Position numbers and translations under genes: made by a program. A DNA stretch of 25,103 nt from an uncultured Oscillibacter sp. GTDB taxonomy: Bacteria > Bacillota > Clostridia > Oscillospirales > Oscillospiraceae. The stretch spans positions 1 to 25,103 of the forward strand of contig CAJUOD010000036.1 of NCBI GenBank assembly GCA_910587875.1. Direction: 5' to 3'. Below the pieces are notes generated by a model, which made no database searches, was not told the DNA's origin, and saw nothing but the letters and a program-made list of their open reading frames with translations. Below, piece after piece: positions 15,287 to 22,103 of the stretch. Each line of letters begins with the position of its first letter. Positions within the stretch are counted from its first letter, which is position 1.

Positions 15287-15338
15287 TCCCCATTCCCGGT
15301 ATCCCTGGAAAGAAACGGAAATCTTGTGAAGAAAGGGC

Positions 15339-15366
15339 TTGCAAAACTTTCAGTATCTGGTATAAT
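15339..15366 (+). promoter_or_regulatory. Extended -10 promoter for yajC
   Basis: TTGCAA (15339-15344) and perfect TATAAT (15361-15366) are 16 bases apart. TG at 15358-15359 gives an extended -10 (TGGTATAAT). The predicted RNA start near 15373 leaves about 32 bases before ATG 15405. Confidence 0.8.
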
Positions 15367-15404
15367 GGACACATTCTGATTACACAAAAGGAAGGAAGCT
15401 CTCA

Positions 15405-15776
15405 ATGGATTACACGATTCTCATGTTGATCGTCATGGTGGCGATCATGTATTTCCTGATGATCCGCCCGGAGAACAAGCGGAAGAAGAAGGCCCAGGAA
15501 ATGCGGGACAGCCTGAAAAAGGGCGACACCATCACCTCCATCGGCGGCATTGTGGGCCGGATCGTCTCCGTCGGAAAAGACACCATTGTCATTGAAACCA
15601 GTGACGACCGGGTCCGCATGGAGCTGACCAAGTGGGCCGTCAGCTCCGTGGGCGTCCAGAGCGGCGAGCAGCCCGAGGAGAAGAAGGAAAAGAAGGAAGA
15701 GAAAAAGCCCGCCAAGAAGGAAGAGGAGACACAAGAGCCGGACAGCGGCAAGAGCGACTGGAACCCGGAGCTCTGA
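15405..15776 (+). CDS. yajC: Preprotein translocase accessory subunit YajC
   Basis: YajC is a small single-span membrane protein that associates with SecDF and SecYEG. The 123-residue product has one N-terminal membrane segment (about residues 4-21), then RPENKRKKKAQEMRDSLKKGDTITSIGGIVGRIV, which is the family signature, and a small beta domain up to about residue 83. The C-terminus is a highly charged Lys/Glu tail (about residues 88-113), longer than in E. coli. AAGGAAGG supports the ATG. secD and secF are not adjacent here, as is common in Clostridia. A strong terminator follows. Confidence 0.93.
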   Translation: MDYTILMLIVMVAIMYFLMIRPENKRKKKAQEMRDSLKKGDTITSIGGIVGRIVSVGKDTIVIETSDDRVRMELTKWAVSSVGVQSGEQPEEKKEKKEEKKPAKKEEETQEPDSGKSDWNPEL

Positions 15777-15820
15777 TCCCTCCCGAAGCGAATTTGTTTT
15801 TGCCCCCAAAGCATAAAAGC

Positions 15821-15874
15821 GGCCTCCCCCGGAATATGCTCCTGATAAGAGCATGTTTCGAGGGAGGTTTTTTT
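15821..15874 (+). terminator. Terminator after yajC with the next gene's SD in its 3' arm
   Basis: The 5' arm runs from 15823 to 15841 and the 3' arm from 15849 to 15867, with a seven-base loop. The arms form about 18 pairs with one mismatch (15829/15861) and two G-U pairs, and the Ts at 15868-15869 can add two more G-U pairs. Seven Ts follow (15868-15874). GGGAGG at 15862-15867, the ribosome binding site of the next gene, lies wholly inside the stem, nine bases before its ATG at 15877. The element therefore can stop transcription after yajC and, in read-through RNA, hide the next gene's ribosome binding site. Confidence 0.8.
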
Positions 15875-15876
15875 GT

Positions 15877-16266
15877 ATGGCGAAGGGACGAAAAAAGCTG
15901 GCGGTATGGCAGGGCTTCCTGGCCGGGGGACTGCTGACCCTGGGTGTGTACCTGGCGGGCCTGCTGCTTCTGACGCTGCTTCTGGTGAAGGGCGCGCTGT
16001 CGGAGGGGGGGAGCTTCCCCGTGGTGGCGGCGCTCTGCATTCTGGCCTGCCTGGCGGGGGGACTGCTGACGGTGCGCCTGACCCACTGGCGGGCGGGGGG
16101 GCTGCTGACGGCGGCGGCGTTTTTGTGCGTGCTGCTCCTGGCGGGGCTGGGCTTCTGGGAGGAGGTCTCCTGGCTGGGCCGGGGCGGCGTGCTGCTTCTA
16201 TGCGGTTTGGCCGGGGGGCTTCTGGCCGGGATCGCCGGGCCCAAAAAACGGCGTCGGCGGAAGTGA
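15877..16266 (+). CDS. TIGR04086 family membrane protein
   Basis: From ATG 15877 the product has 129 residues and four predicted membrane segments (roughly residues 10-34, 43-60, 68-86 and 97-116), rich in Leu, Gly and Ala. It ends with a basic tail, KKRRRRK. This size, topology and place directly after yajC match the TIGR04086 family of Firmicutes, whose function is unknown. I chose this start because GGGAGG lies nine bases upstream; an in-frame ATG at 15853 lies in the terminator stem with no ribosome binding site. No separate promoter was seen between yajC and this gene. Confidence 0.8.
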   Translation: MAKGRKKLAVWQGFLAGGLLTLGVYLAGLLLLTLLLVKGALSEGGSFPVVAALCILACLAGGLLTVRLTHWRAGGLLTAAAFLCVLLLAGLGFWEEVSWLGRGGVLLLCGLAGGLLAGIAGPKKRRRRK

Positions 16267-16386
16267 GCGGCGAGAGGCTCTTTGTGGGATTGCACAAAAA
16301 CACCGCTGACTTCCAAAATTATCCATCTTTTGCGATAGCGGGCCGTACCCGGAAAGGGGAGGAGAGGGGGCGCAGATATGGGAGAA

Positions 16387-16497
16387 GGGGGCGGGAGCGC
16401 CCCCCAAATATGGACGCCGGCGGAGCGGGATCGAAGCTCCGTTCGATTCGATTGTCGAAGTTTACATAACGCAGTTTACATAACATTTTGTCATAAC
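16387..16497 (+). promoter_or_regulatory. Hairpins, 0A-like box and CATAAC repeats upstream of spoIIM
   Basis: This lies in a 437-base gap; 16267-16386 shows nothing recognisable. Three small palindromes come first: GGGGGCG 16387-16393 / 16398-16404, CGGAGC 16421-16426 / 16436-16441, and TTCGA 16442-16446 / 16455-16459. ATTGTCGAA at 16451-16459 is a near match to the Spo0A box, with the TGTCGAA core intact. Then AGTTTACATAAC occurs twice (16459-16470, 16473-16484), followed by a weaker copy ending TCATAAC at 16497. The copies end 14 and 13 bases apart. This looks like an operator region for the spoIIM promoter. Confidence 0.5.
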
Positions 16498-16528
16498 TCC
16501 CAAAAAAGTGCTTTCTTTGGGAAACATC

Positions 16529-16557
16529 TTGCGAAAAGCGGAAAAATGAGCTATATT
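16529..16557 (+). promoter_or_regulatory. Probable promoter for spoIIM
   Basis: TTGCGA (16529-16534) and TATATT (16552-16557) are 17 bases apart, four and five of six matches to the sigmaA consensus. The predicted RNA start near 16564 gives a leader of about 140 bases. The end of that leader can fold: CCGCC (16664-16668) pairs with GGCGG (16698-16702) just before the start codon, around an inner stem TCTCAT/ATGAGA (16675-16689). Confidence 0.55.
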
Positions 16558-16703
16558 ATGAGTGCAAACAAAATTTATGAAGTATCACACTTCTCCCTTG
16601 CCGCTGCCGGCTGGAGGGTGTTTTCTTATCTGAATCATCCGGCTTTTTCAAAACGCGTATAAGCCGCCGCCCGCTCTCATAGAATGAGACGAGGTGAGGC
16701 GGT

Positions 16704-17330
16704 TTGAAGTGGAAGAGGCGGGAAACGACGGAGTGGAGGCGGCAGCTGTCCCTCCTGCTGGTCCTGGCGCTGTTTTTTTTCGCCGGCGTTCTTTTGGGAC
16801 AGGTTTTTTCCGCCCGGGTCCCGGACGCCACGGGCGATGAGCTGGCCTGCTACCTGACGGATTTCCTGAAGGTGGAGGAGGGGGACCCCTCCCCCCGGAC
16901 GGCGCTGTCGGCGGCGGTGCTGTATTTCCGCTATCCGCTGGCGGCCTTCCTGCTGGGCTTCGCCTCCATCGGCGTGCTGCTGCTGCCCCTGATGAGCGGG
17001 GCGTTCGGCTTTTTCCTGTCCTTTTCCGTCTGCTGCTTCACGGCGGCCTTCGGCTCCGAAGGGGTGCTGCTGGCGCTGGCGGTGTTCGGCCTCCGGTGCG
17101 CGGTGACGCTGCCCTGCTATTTCCTGCTGGCCGTTCCGTCCCTGGAGCGGTCCGCCGCCCTGGCCTGCCTCTCCCTGGGAGGAGGGCGGCGCGCGGCGCC
17201 CGTGCTGTACGGCCGGGAGTGGTGGAGCCGCCTGGCGGTGATTTCCGGAGCCCTGCTGGCGGGGATGTGCGCCGACCTGATGCTGGCCCCCTGGTTCCTG
17301 CGGCAGCTTTTGGCCCGGATTCTGGTTTGA
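16704..17330 (+). CDS. spoIIM: Stage II sporulation protein M (SpoIIM)
   Basis: SpoIIM works with SpoIID and SpoIIP in peptidoglycan remodelling during forespore engulfment. The 208-residue product has the SpoIIM-like layout. An N-terminal membrane segment (about residues 16-37) is followed by an extracellular loop with DATGDELACYLTDFLK. Further segments sit at about residues 72-96, 99-120, 124-146 and 176-197. The start is TTG 16704, with GAGGTGA at 16691-16697; no ATG or GTG fits better. It directly precedes xerD, an order found in clostridial genomes. The sequence is divergent from Bacillus SpoIIM, so the call rests on topology, length and context. Confidence 0.8.
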   Translation: MKWKRRETTEWRRQLSLLLVLALFFFAGVLLGQVFSARVPDATGDELACYLTDFLKVEEGDPSPRTALSAAVLYFRYPLAAFLLGFASIGVLLLPLMSGAFGFFLSFSVCCFTAAFGSEGVLLALAVFGLRCAVTLPCYFLLAVPSLERSAALACLSLGGGRRAAPVLYGREWWSRLAVISGALLAGMCADLMLAPWFLRQLLARILV

Positions 17331-17349
17331 TAAGAAACAATGTTCCCGG

Positions 17350-18261
17350 TTGGCGAGACTGGTAAAGAGAGAAGGGATTGTTACGAACGAGATCGCGCGC
17401 TATGAGGAATATCTGGTAGGGGAGAAGCACGCCTCCCAGAATACCGTGGCCTCCTACCTGCGGGATGTGACCCAATTCGCGGACTATTTGAAGGTCCAGG
17501 GCTCCGGACTGCTGGAGGCCACCGCCGAGACGGTCCAGTCCTACATGGACTGGATGCAGAGCCGGGGAAAGTCCGCCGCCTCCGTCACCCGCTTTCTGGC
17601 CTCCGTAAAATCCTTCTACAACTTCCAGCTCTTCAGCGGCAAATTGAAGACCAATCCCGCCAAGGGGGTCGCCGCCGCCAAGGTGAAGCGGAAATACCCG
17701 GAGATCCTGACCTCCAAGGAGGTGGACCTGTTCCTGGAGCAGCCCCAGTGCGTGGACGCCAAGGGCTTCCGGGACCACGCCATGCTGGAGCTGCTGTACG
17801 CCACGGGCATCCGGGTCAGCGAGCTGATCGCCCTGGAGCTGGACGATTTGAACCTGGCCGCCGGCTTTATCCGCTGCTCCGGCAAGGGCAAGGAGCGGAT
17901 CATCCCCCTGTACCGCACGGCGGTGAAGGCCCTTCAGGACTACGTCTGGAAGATCCGGCCCCAGCTGGTCTCCGACGAGGAGGAGACCGCCCTCTTCGTC
18001 AACATGAACGGAGAGCGGATGAGCCGCCAGGGCTTTTGGAAGATCATCAAGTACTATCAGGGAAAGGCGGGCATCCAGAAGGAGATTACGCCCCACACGC
18101 TGCGCCACTCCTTCGCGGCGCATCTGCTGGAAAACGGGGCCGACCTGCGGTCCATCCAGGAGATGCTGGGCCACGCGGATATCTCCTCTACCCAGATCTA
18201 CACCCACGTGGTGAAGGGAAATCTGAAGGACGTCTACCAGAAGGCCCATCCCCGGGCATAA
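17350..18261 (+). CDS. xerD: Tyrosine recombinase XerD
   Basis: XerD acts with XerC at dif to resolve chromosome dimers. The product has about 304 residues. The N-terminal SAM-like domain shows YEEYLVGEKHASQNTVASYL (about residues 18-37). The catalytic domain has R155 in ATGIRVSEL, the Lys in SGKGKERIIPL, HTLRHSFAAHLL (His and Arg), LGHADISSTQIYTHV with its His, and the nucleophile Y284. All active-site residues are present. The start is unclear: TTG 17350 lacks a good ribosome binding site, and no ATG or GTG lies in frame before the conserved N-terminal helix. It follows spoIIM by 19 bases. Confidence 0.92.
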   Translation: MARLVKREGIVTNEIARYEEYLVGEKHASQNTVASYLRDVTQFADYLKVQGSGLLEATAETVQSYMDWMQSRGKSAASVTRFLASVKSFYNFQLFSGKLKTNPAKGVAAAKVKRKYPEILTSKEVDLFLEQPQCVDAKGFRDHAMLELLYATGIRVSELIALELDDLNLAAGFIRCSGKGKERIIPLYRTAVKALQDYVWKIRPQLVSDEEETALFVNMNGERMSRQGFWKIIKYYQGKAGIQKEITPHTLRHSFAAHLLENGADLRSIQEMLGHADISSTQIYTHVVKGNLKDVYQKAHPRA

Positions 18262-18275
18262 GAACGTACATCGGA

Positions 18276-18306
18276 CAGGCGCCGCCAACTTGGCGGCGCC
18301 TGTTTT
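18276..18306 (+). terminator. Intrinsic terminator after xerD
   Basis: A perfect 11-base stem, CAGGCGCCGCC (18276-18286) / GGCGGCGCCTG (18292-18302), has a five-base loop and is followed by four Ts. It separates xerD from the ruvC promoter. Confidence 0.85.
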
Positions 18307-18321
18307 CCGGCGTTTTACCTG

Positions 18322-18350
18322 TTGCGCTTCCCGGCTAAATTTGCTATACT
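18322..18350 (+). promoter_or_regulatory. SigmaA-type promoter for the ruvC operon
   Basis: TTGCGC (18322-18327) and TATACT (18345-18350) are separated by 17 bases. The predicted RNA start near 18357 is about 25 bases before ATG 18382. No LexA-type palindrome was seen in this region, so SOS control is not evident. Confidence 0.65.
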
Positions 18351-18381
18351 GACTAAGAATGCAAGCCGAAAGGGGCGGACT

Positions 18382-18891
18382 ATGCGGATATTAGGCATCG
18401 ACCCCGGCGTTGCCACCATCGGCTTCGGGCTGGTGGAGGCGGACCGGGGACAGGCGCGGATGGTGACCTACGGGGCCATCACCACCCCGGCGGGGCTTCC
18501 CTTGAGCCGGAGGCTCTACCAGATCGGCGCCGATATGGAGGACTTGATCGGTCAGCTGAGGCCGGACGTCATCTCTATAGAGGAGCTGTTTTTCAACACC
18601 AACATCACCACGGGCATCGCCGTGGCCCACGGCAGGGGGGTCCTGCTCTACACCGCCGAAAAGTGCGGCGTGCCCCTGTTCGAGTACACCCCTTCTCAGG
18701 TCAAGCTGGCGGTGACGGGGTACGGCAAGGCGGAAAAGCGGCAGGTGATGGACATGGTCCGGCGGCTTTTGAAGCTGCAGAAGGTCCCCCGGCCTGACGA
18801 CGCCGCCGACGCCCTGGCCCTGGCCCTGTGCCACGCCAGGAGCTTCACCTCCCGGCTGCCCCGGGAGGCGGGCGTGCCGGAGACAATCTGA
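18382..18891 (+). CDS. ruvC: Crossover junction endodeoxyribonuclease RuvC
   Basis: RuvC cuts Holliday junctions symmetrically during recombinational repair, guided by RuvAB. From ATG 18382 the product has 169 residues, normal for the family. The four catalytic acidic residues are visible: D7 in LGIDPGVATIGFG, E67 in SIEELFF, and D140 and D143 in PDDAADALALALCHA. The frame is open 60 bases further upstream, but those codons cross the promoter. It is followed 23 bases later by ruvA. Confidence 0.96.
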   Translation: MRILGIDPGVATIGFGLVEADRGQARMVTYGAITTPAGLPLSRRLYQIGADMEDLIGQLRPDVISIEELFFNTNITTGIAVAHGRGVLLYTAEKCGVPLFEYTPSQVKLAVTGYGKAEKRQVMDMVRRLLKLQKVPRPDDAADALALALCHARSFTSRLPREAGVPETI

Positions 18892-18914
18892 CCGAGACGA
18901 AAAGCGGAGGCGTT

Positions 18915-19514
18915 ATGTTTTACTATCTGGACGGCACCGTGGCGGAAATCCTGCCCTACCTGGCGGTCATTGACTGCGGAGGCGTGGGCTACGCCTGCAA
19001 GACCACCAACAACACCCTGGCCTCCCTGAAGAAGGGCCAGCGGAAGAAGCTCTATACCTATCTGAATGTGGCGGAGAATGTTTTCGAGCTCTATGGCTTC
19101 GCCTCCCAGAGCGAGCTGAACAGCTTCAAGCTGCTGATCGGCGTCTCCGGCGTGGGGCCCAAGGCGGCGCTGGCCATCCTGTCCTCCGGCACGCCGGAGA
19201 CCCTGGCCATGGCCATTGTCACGGGGGACGAGAAGGCCCTGACCGCCGCCCCCGGGGTGGGGAAGAAGATCGCCCAGCGCATCATTCTGGAGCTGAAGGA
19301 CAAAATGGCCAAGGAGACCGCCGGAGGACTGGACTTTTCCGGCGGCAAGGCCGTTCCGGCGGCGTTTGGAAACAAGGCCGCGGACGCCGCTCAGGCCCTG
19401 GCGGTGCTGGGCTACTCCAGCCAGGAGGTCTCCGTGGCGCTGAAGGGCCTGGATATGGAGCAGCCGCTGGAGGAGATCGTCCGGCAGGGCTTGAAGCGAA
19501 TGGCAAAGCTTTAA
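18915..19514 (+). CDS. ruvA: Holliday junction branch migration protein RuvA
   Basis: RuvA tetramers hold the Holliday junction open and load the RuvB motor. From ATG 18915, preceded by GCGGAGG, the product has 199 residues. The OB-fold N-terminal domain opens MFYYLDGTVAEILPYLAVIDCGGVGY. Two helix-hairpin-helix motifs follow: LIGVSGVGPKAALAIL (about 73-88) and APGVGKKIAQRIILEL (about 109-124). The C-terminal RuvB-binding domain ends EEIVRQGLKRMAKL. Unlike the usual ruvA-ruvB layout, a small membrane-protein gene lies between the two. Confidence 0.96.
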   Translation: MFYYLDGTVAEILPYLAVIDCGGVGYACKTTNNTLASLKKGQRKKLYTYLNVAENVFELYGFASQSELNSFKLLIGVSGVGPKAALAILSSGTPETLAMAIVTGDEKALTAAPGVGKKIAQRIILELKDKMAKETAGGLDFSGGKAVPAAFGNKAADAAQALAVLGYSSQEVSVALKGLDMEQPLEEIVRQGLKRMAKL

Positions 19515-19656
19515 ATTGTTGGAATTGCAGCTAATGTATAGTGAAATAACTTTACATAATATTCTGCCGATTTGCCGCGTTCTCTGCCGTTGAGCCGCCG
19601 AAAGCCCGTGAAAAGGCGGGCCGCTTTACGGCAAATTGCGGGGAGAGGAGCCGGAG

Positions 19657-19875
19657 ATGGAGATACTTTTGCCCAGGCTGATCACCTTTGGATTTTTGGG
19701 AAGCATACTCGCGATGTTCCGGTTCGCCAAATACTGCCGCCTGCTGAATAGCCGGGACCTGGAACAGGAGGAGGCAGAGCGGTATCAGGCCAAAGCGCAG
19801 AGGTGGCTGGCAGCCGTCGGGGCCATGCTGGGCATGGTGGCGCTCTCCATCATCGCGGGGTTTATCCTCCAGTGA
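19657..19875 (+). CDS. Small two-span membrane protein of unknown function
   Basis: From ATG 19657, with GAGAGGAG at 19643-19650, the product has 72 residues. It has a first hydrophobic segment (about residues 3-20), a charged middle RDLEQEEAERYQAKAQR that could form an amphipathic or coiled helix (about 33-49), and a second hydrophobic segment (about 51-70) ending GFILQ. I do not recognise a family. It sits between ruvA and ruvB on the same strand, 28 bases before ruvB. The good ribosome binding site and clean membrane pattern argue that it is real. The preceding 142-base gap holds a TTTACATAA motif (19551-19559) and an imperfect GC-rich hairpin (about 19592-19630). Confidence 0.65.
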   Translation: MEILLPRLITFGFLGSILAMFRFAKYCRLLNSRDLEQEEAERYQAKAQRWLAAVGAMLGMVALSIIAGFILQ

Positions 19876-19902
19876 AATTTCCCGGGAAAAGGATGTGATC
19901 GT

Positions 19903-20964
19903 GTGAGCATCGATTTCGGAAGCGATATCTATGAGGAGCCCATTGTGGCGAAAACCTTCCTCCAGGAGGACGCCCAGGAGGGCTCCCTCCGGCCCAGGAG
20001 CCTGCGGGAGTACATCGGCCAGGAGAAGGCCAAGGAGAACCTCTCCATCTTCATTGAGGCCGCCCGGAAGCGGGAGGAGTCCCTGGACCATGTCCTGCTC
20101 CATGGCCCCCCGGGACTGGGCAAGACCACCCTGGCGGGCATCATCGCCCAGGAGATGGGGGTCAACATCCGCATTACCTCGGGTCCGGCGATTGAGAAGC
20201 CGGGAGACCTGGCGGCGCTGCTGACCAACCTGAATGAGGGGGACATCCTCTTCGTAGACGAGATCCACCGGCTGAACCGCTCCGTGGAGGAGATTCTATA
20301 CCCCGCCATGGAGGATTATGTGCTGGACATCATTGTGGGAAAAGGCCCCGCCGCCAACTCCATTCGTCTGGACCTGCCCAGGTTTACGCTCATCGGGGCG
20401 ACGACCCGGGCGGGACAGCTCTCCGCGCCTCTGCGGGATCGCTTCGGCGTGACGCTGCGGCTGGAGCTCTACACGCCGGAGGAGCTGGCGAAGATCGTCA
20501 CCCGCTCCGCCGGGATCTTGAATGTGGACGCGGCGCCGGAGGGGGCCTATGAGATCGCCCGGCGGTCCCGGGGCACGCCCCGCATCGCCAACCGGATGCT
20601 CCGCCGGGTCCGGGACTTCGCCCAGGTCCGGGCGGACGGCGTGATTACCAAGAGCGTGGCGGACCAGGCCCTCTGCGCCCTGGAGATCGACTATCTGGGC
20701 CTGGATCCGGTGGACCGGAGGATGATGGAGGCCATCATCGACAACTACGGCGGCGGCCCCGTGGGCCTGGAGACCCTGGCGGCCACCATCGGGGAGGAAT
20801 CCGTGACCCTGGAGGACGTCTACGAGCCCTATCTGATGCAGCTGGGCTTTTTGACCCGGACGCCCCGGGGGCGCTGCGTGACGCAGAAGGCGTACCAGCA
20901 CCTGCATAAGCCCATTCCCGGCGGCGCGGCCCCGGAGGACGTGATGGAGCAGCTGCGGCTGTGA
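19903..20964 (+). CDS. ruvB: Holliday junction branch migration helicase RuvB
   Basis: RuvB is the hexameric AAA+ motor that drives branch migration with RuvA. The product has 353 residues, typical length. Visible parts: LRPRSLREYIGQEKAKENL (about residues 30-48), Walker A GPPGLGKTT (68-76), Walker B ILFVDEIHRLN (about 112-122), sensor I IGATTRAG, and the arginine finger region LRDRFG. The C-terminal winged helix covers roughly residues 260-335, with IGEESVTLEDVYEPYLMQLG. The start is GTG 19903 with AAAGGA upstream. Its TGA stop overlaps the GTG start of the next gene in GTGA, so the two are translationally coupled. Confidence 0.97.
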   Translation: MSIDFGSDIYEEPIVAKTFLQEDAQEGSLRPRSLREYIGQEKAKENLSIFIEAARKREESLDHVLLHGPPGLGKTTLAGIIAQEMGVNIRITSGPAIEKPGDLAALLTNLNEGDILFVDEIHRLNRSVEEILYPAMEDYVLDIIVGKGPAANSIRLDLPRFTLIGATTRAGQLSAPLRDRFGVTLRLELYTPEELAKIVTRSAGILNVDAAPEGAYEIARRSRGTPRIANRMLRRVRDFAQVRADGVITKSVADQALCALEIDYLGLDPVDRRMMEAIIDNYGGGPVGLETLAATIGEESVTLEDVYEPYLMQLGFLTRTPRGRCVTQKAYQHLHKPIPGGAAPEDVMEQLRL

Positions 20965-21713
20965 GCGGCGTGTATCTGGCCTCCGTCCGCCTCCGCCGGG
21001 AGCTGCCCGGGGAAAGCTGGCTCCGGCTTCTGGGGCCGGTAAATTACTTAATAGAGGGCGGCGTCCTGAACTTCGACCGGCCCGTCACCTTCCTGGTGGG
21101 GGAGAACGGGACGGGGAAATCCACCCTGCTGGAGGGAATCGCCGTGGCCTGCGGCTTCAATCCGGAGGGCGGCACCCGGAATTTCAATTTCTCCACCCGG
21201 GCCACCCACTCCGTGCTGGGAGAGTATCTGACTCCCGCCCGGAAACGGTATCCCAGGGATGGCTTCTTCCTCCGGGCGGAGAGCTTTTACAATGTGGCGA
21301 CCAACATTGACGAAATGGACGAGGAGCCCTCCTTTTCCCCGAGGCTGATTGACAGCTACGGCGGCGTATCCCTTCACAGCCAGTCCCACGGGGAGAGCTT
21401 CCTGGCCCTGGTCCAGAACCGTTTCGGCGGGGAAGGGCTGTACCTGCTGGACGAGCCGGAGGCGGCCCTGTCGCCCTCGCGCCTCCTGACGCTGATGGGG
21501 GAGATGAACCAGCTGGTGAAGGCGGATTCCCAGTTCATCGTGGCGACCCATTCGCCGATTTTGATGGCGTTTCCCGGGGCCAGAATTTACGAGCTGAGCG
21601 AAGAGGGTATCCGTGCGGTGGAGTACCGGGAGACGGAGCACTACCAATTGACAAAGCGCTTCCTGGACGATCCAGAGCGGATGCTGCGGTATCTACTGGA
21701 GGAGGAAATATGA
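20961..21713 (+). CDS. Single-domain ABC-type ATPase (COG3910-like)
   Basis: The 250-residue protein is a stand-alone ABC-type ATPase without membrane parts. Walker A GENGTGKS is at residues 47-54. A signature-like segment SQSHGESFLALV, Walker B GLYLLDEPEAALS and the H-loop ATHSPILM follow in order. This is the layout of COG3910-type predicted ATPases, related to RecF/SMC-like heads but lacking long coiled coils. Cellular role is unknown. GTGA overlap with ruvB and ATGA overlap with the SdpI-family gene indicate co-translation, so it may act in DNA metabolism or simply be a passenger. The usual ruvB neighbours in Firmicutes (queA, tgt) are absent. Confidence 0.85.
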   Translation: MSGVYLASVRLRRELPGESWLRLLGPVNYLIEGGVLNFDRPVTFLVGENGTGKSTLLEGIAVACGFNPEGGTRNFNFSTRATHSVLGEYLTPARKRYPRDGFFLRAESFYNVATNIDEMDEEPSFSPRLIDSYGGVSLHSQSHGESFLALVQNRFGGEGLYLLDEPEAALSPSRLLTLMGEMNQLVKADSQFIVATHSPILMAFPGARIYELSEEGIRAVEYRETEHYQLTKRFLDDPERMLRYLLEEEI

Positions 21714-22096
21714 CGGAGTTTTTGTTCTGGCTGTTCATGCTGGCAACCGCCCTGCTGATTCCCGGGAGCATGCTTCTCCTGGGGCGGAGCTTTACGAAAA
21801 AACCGCCGGGGGAGATCAACGGCGGCTATGGCTACCGCACGGCCCGCTCCATGCGGAACCGGCAGACCTGGGAGTTTGCCCATGCCTACAGCGGGCGCTT
21901 CTGGGTCCGGGCAGGGCGGCCCACGCTGGCGGTTTCCCTGGTGTGGATGGCGCTGCTGTTTGGGCGGGACATTGGCACGGTGGGGAAGCTTGGCACAATT
22001 TTATCTGGAATACAACTGATCCCGTTTCTGGCGGTGATCCCCGCTACAGAGCGGGCGCTGAGGCGGGAATTTGACAATTTTGGAAGAAAGAGGTAA
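21710..22096 (+). CDS. SdpI family membrane protein
   Basis: The 128-residue protein has membrane segments at about residues 4-24, 71-86 and 91-111. The cytoplasmic stretch GGYGYRTARSMRNRQTWEFAHAYSG (about 38-62) matches the SdpI/YhfL-type signature (G-RT--S with TW--A---SG). SdpI is the immunity protein against the Bacillus killing factor SDP, but most family members have no known toxin partner. No SdpC-like gene is in the window. Its ATG overlaps the ATPase stop (ATGA), and glmM follows 7 bases later, so it is embedded in the operon. Confidence 0.75.
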   Translation: MTEFLFWLFMLATALLIPGSMLLLGRSFTKKPPGEINGGYGYRTARSMRNRQTWEFAHAYSGRFWVRAGRPTLAVSLVWMALLFGRDIGTVGKLGTILSGIQLIPFLAVIPATERALRREFDNFGRKR

Positions 22097-22103
22097 CGAA
22101 TCT

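Noticed and set aside
16378..16662. 94-codon open frame upstream of spoIIM
   Set aside because: It overlaps palindromes, direct repeats and the promoter, has no ribosome binding site and shows no recognisable protein pattern.
18262..18381. LexA (SOS) box before ruvC
   Set aside because: No CGAAC-N4-GTTCG-like palindrome is present; GAACGTAC at 18262 lacks the second half.
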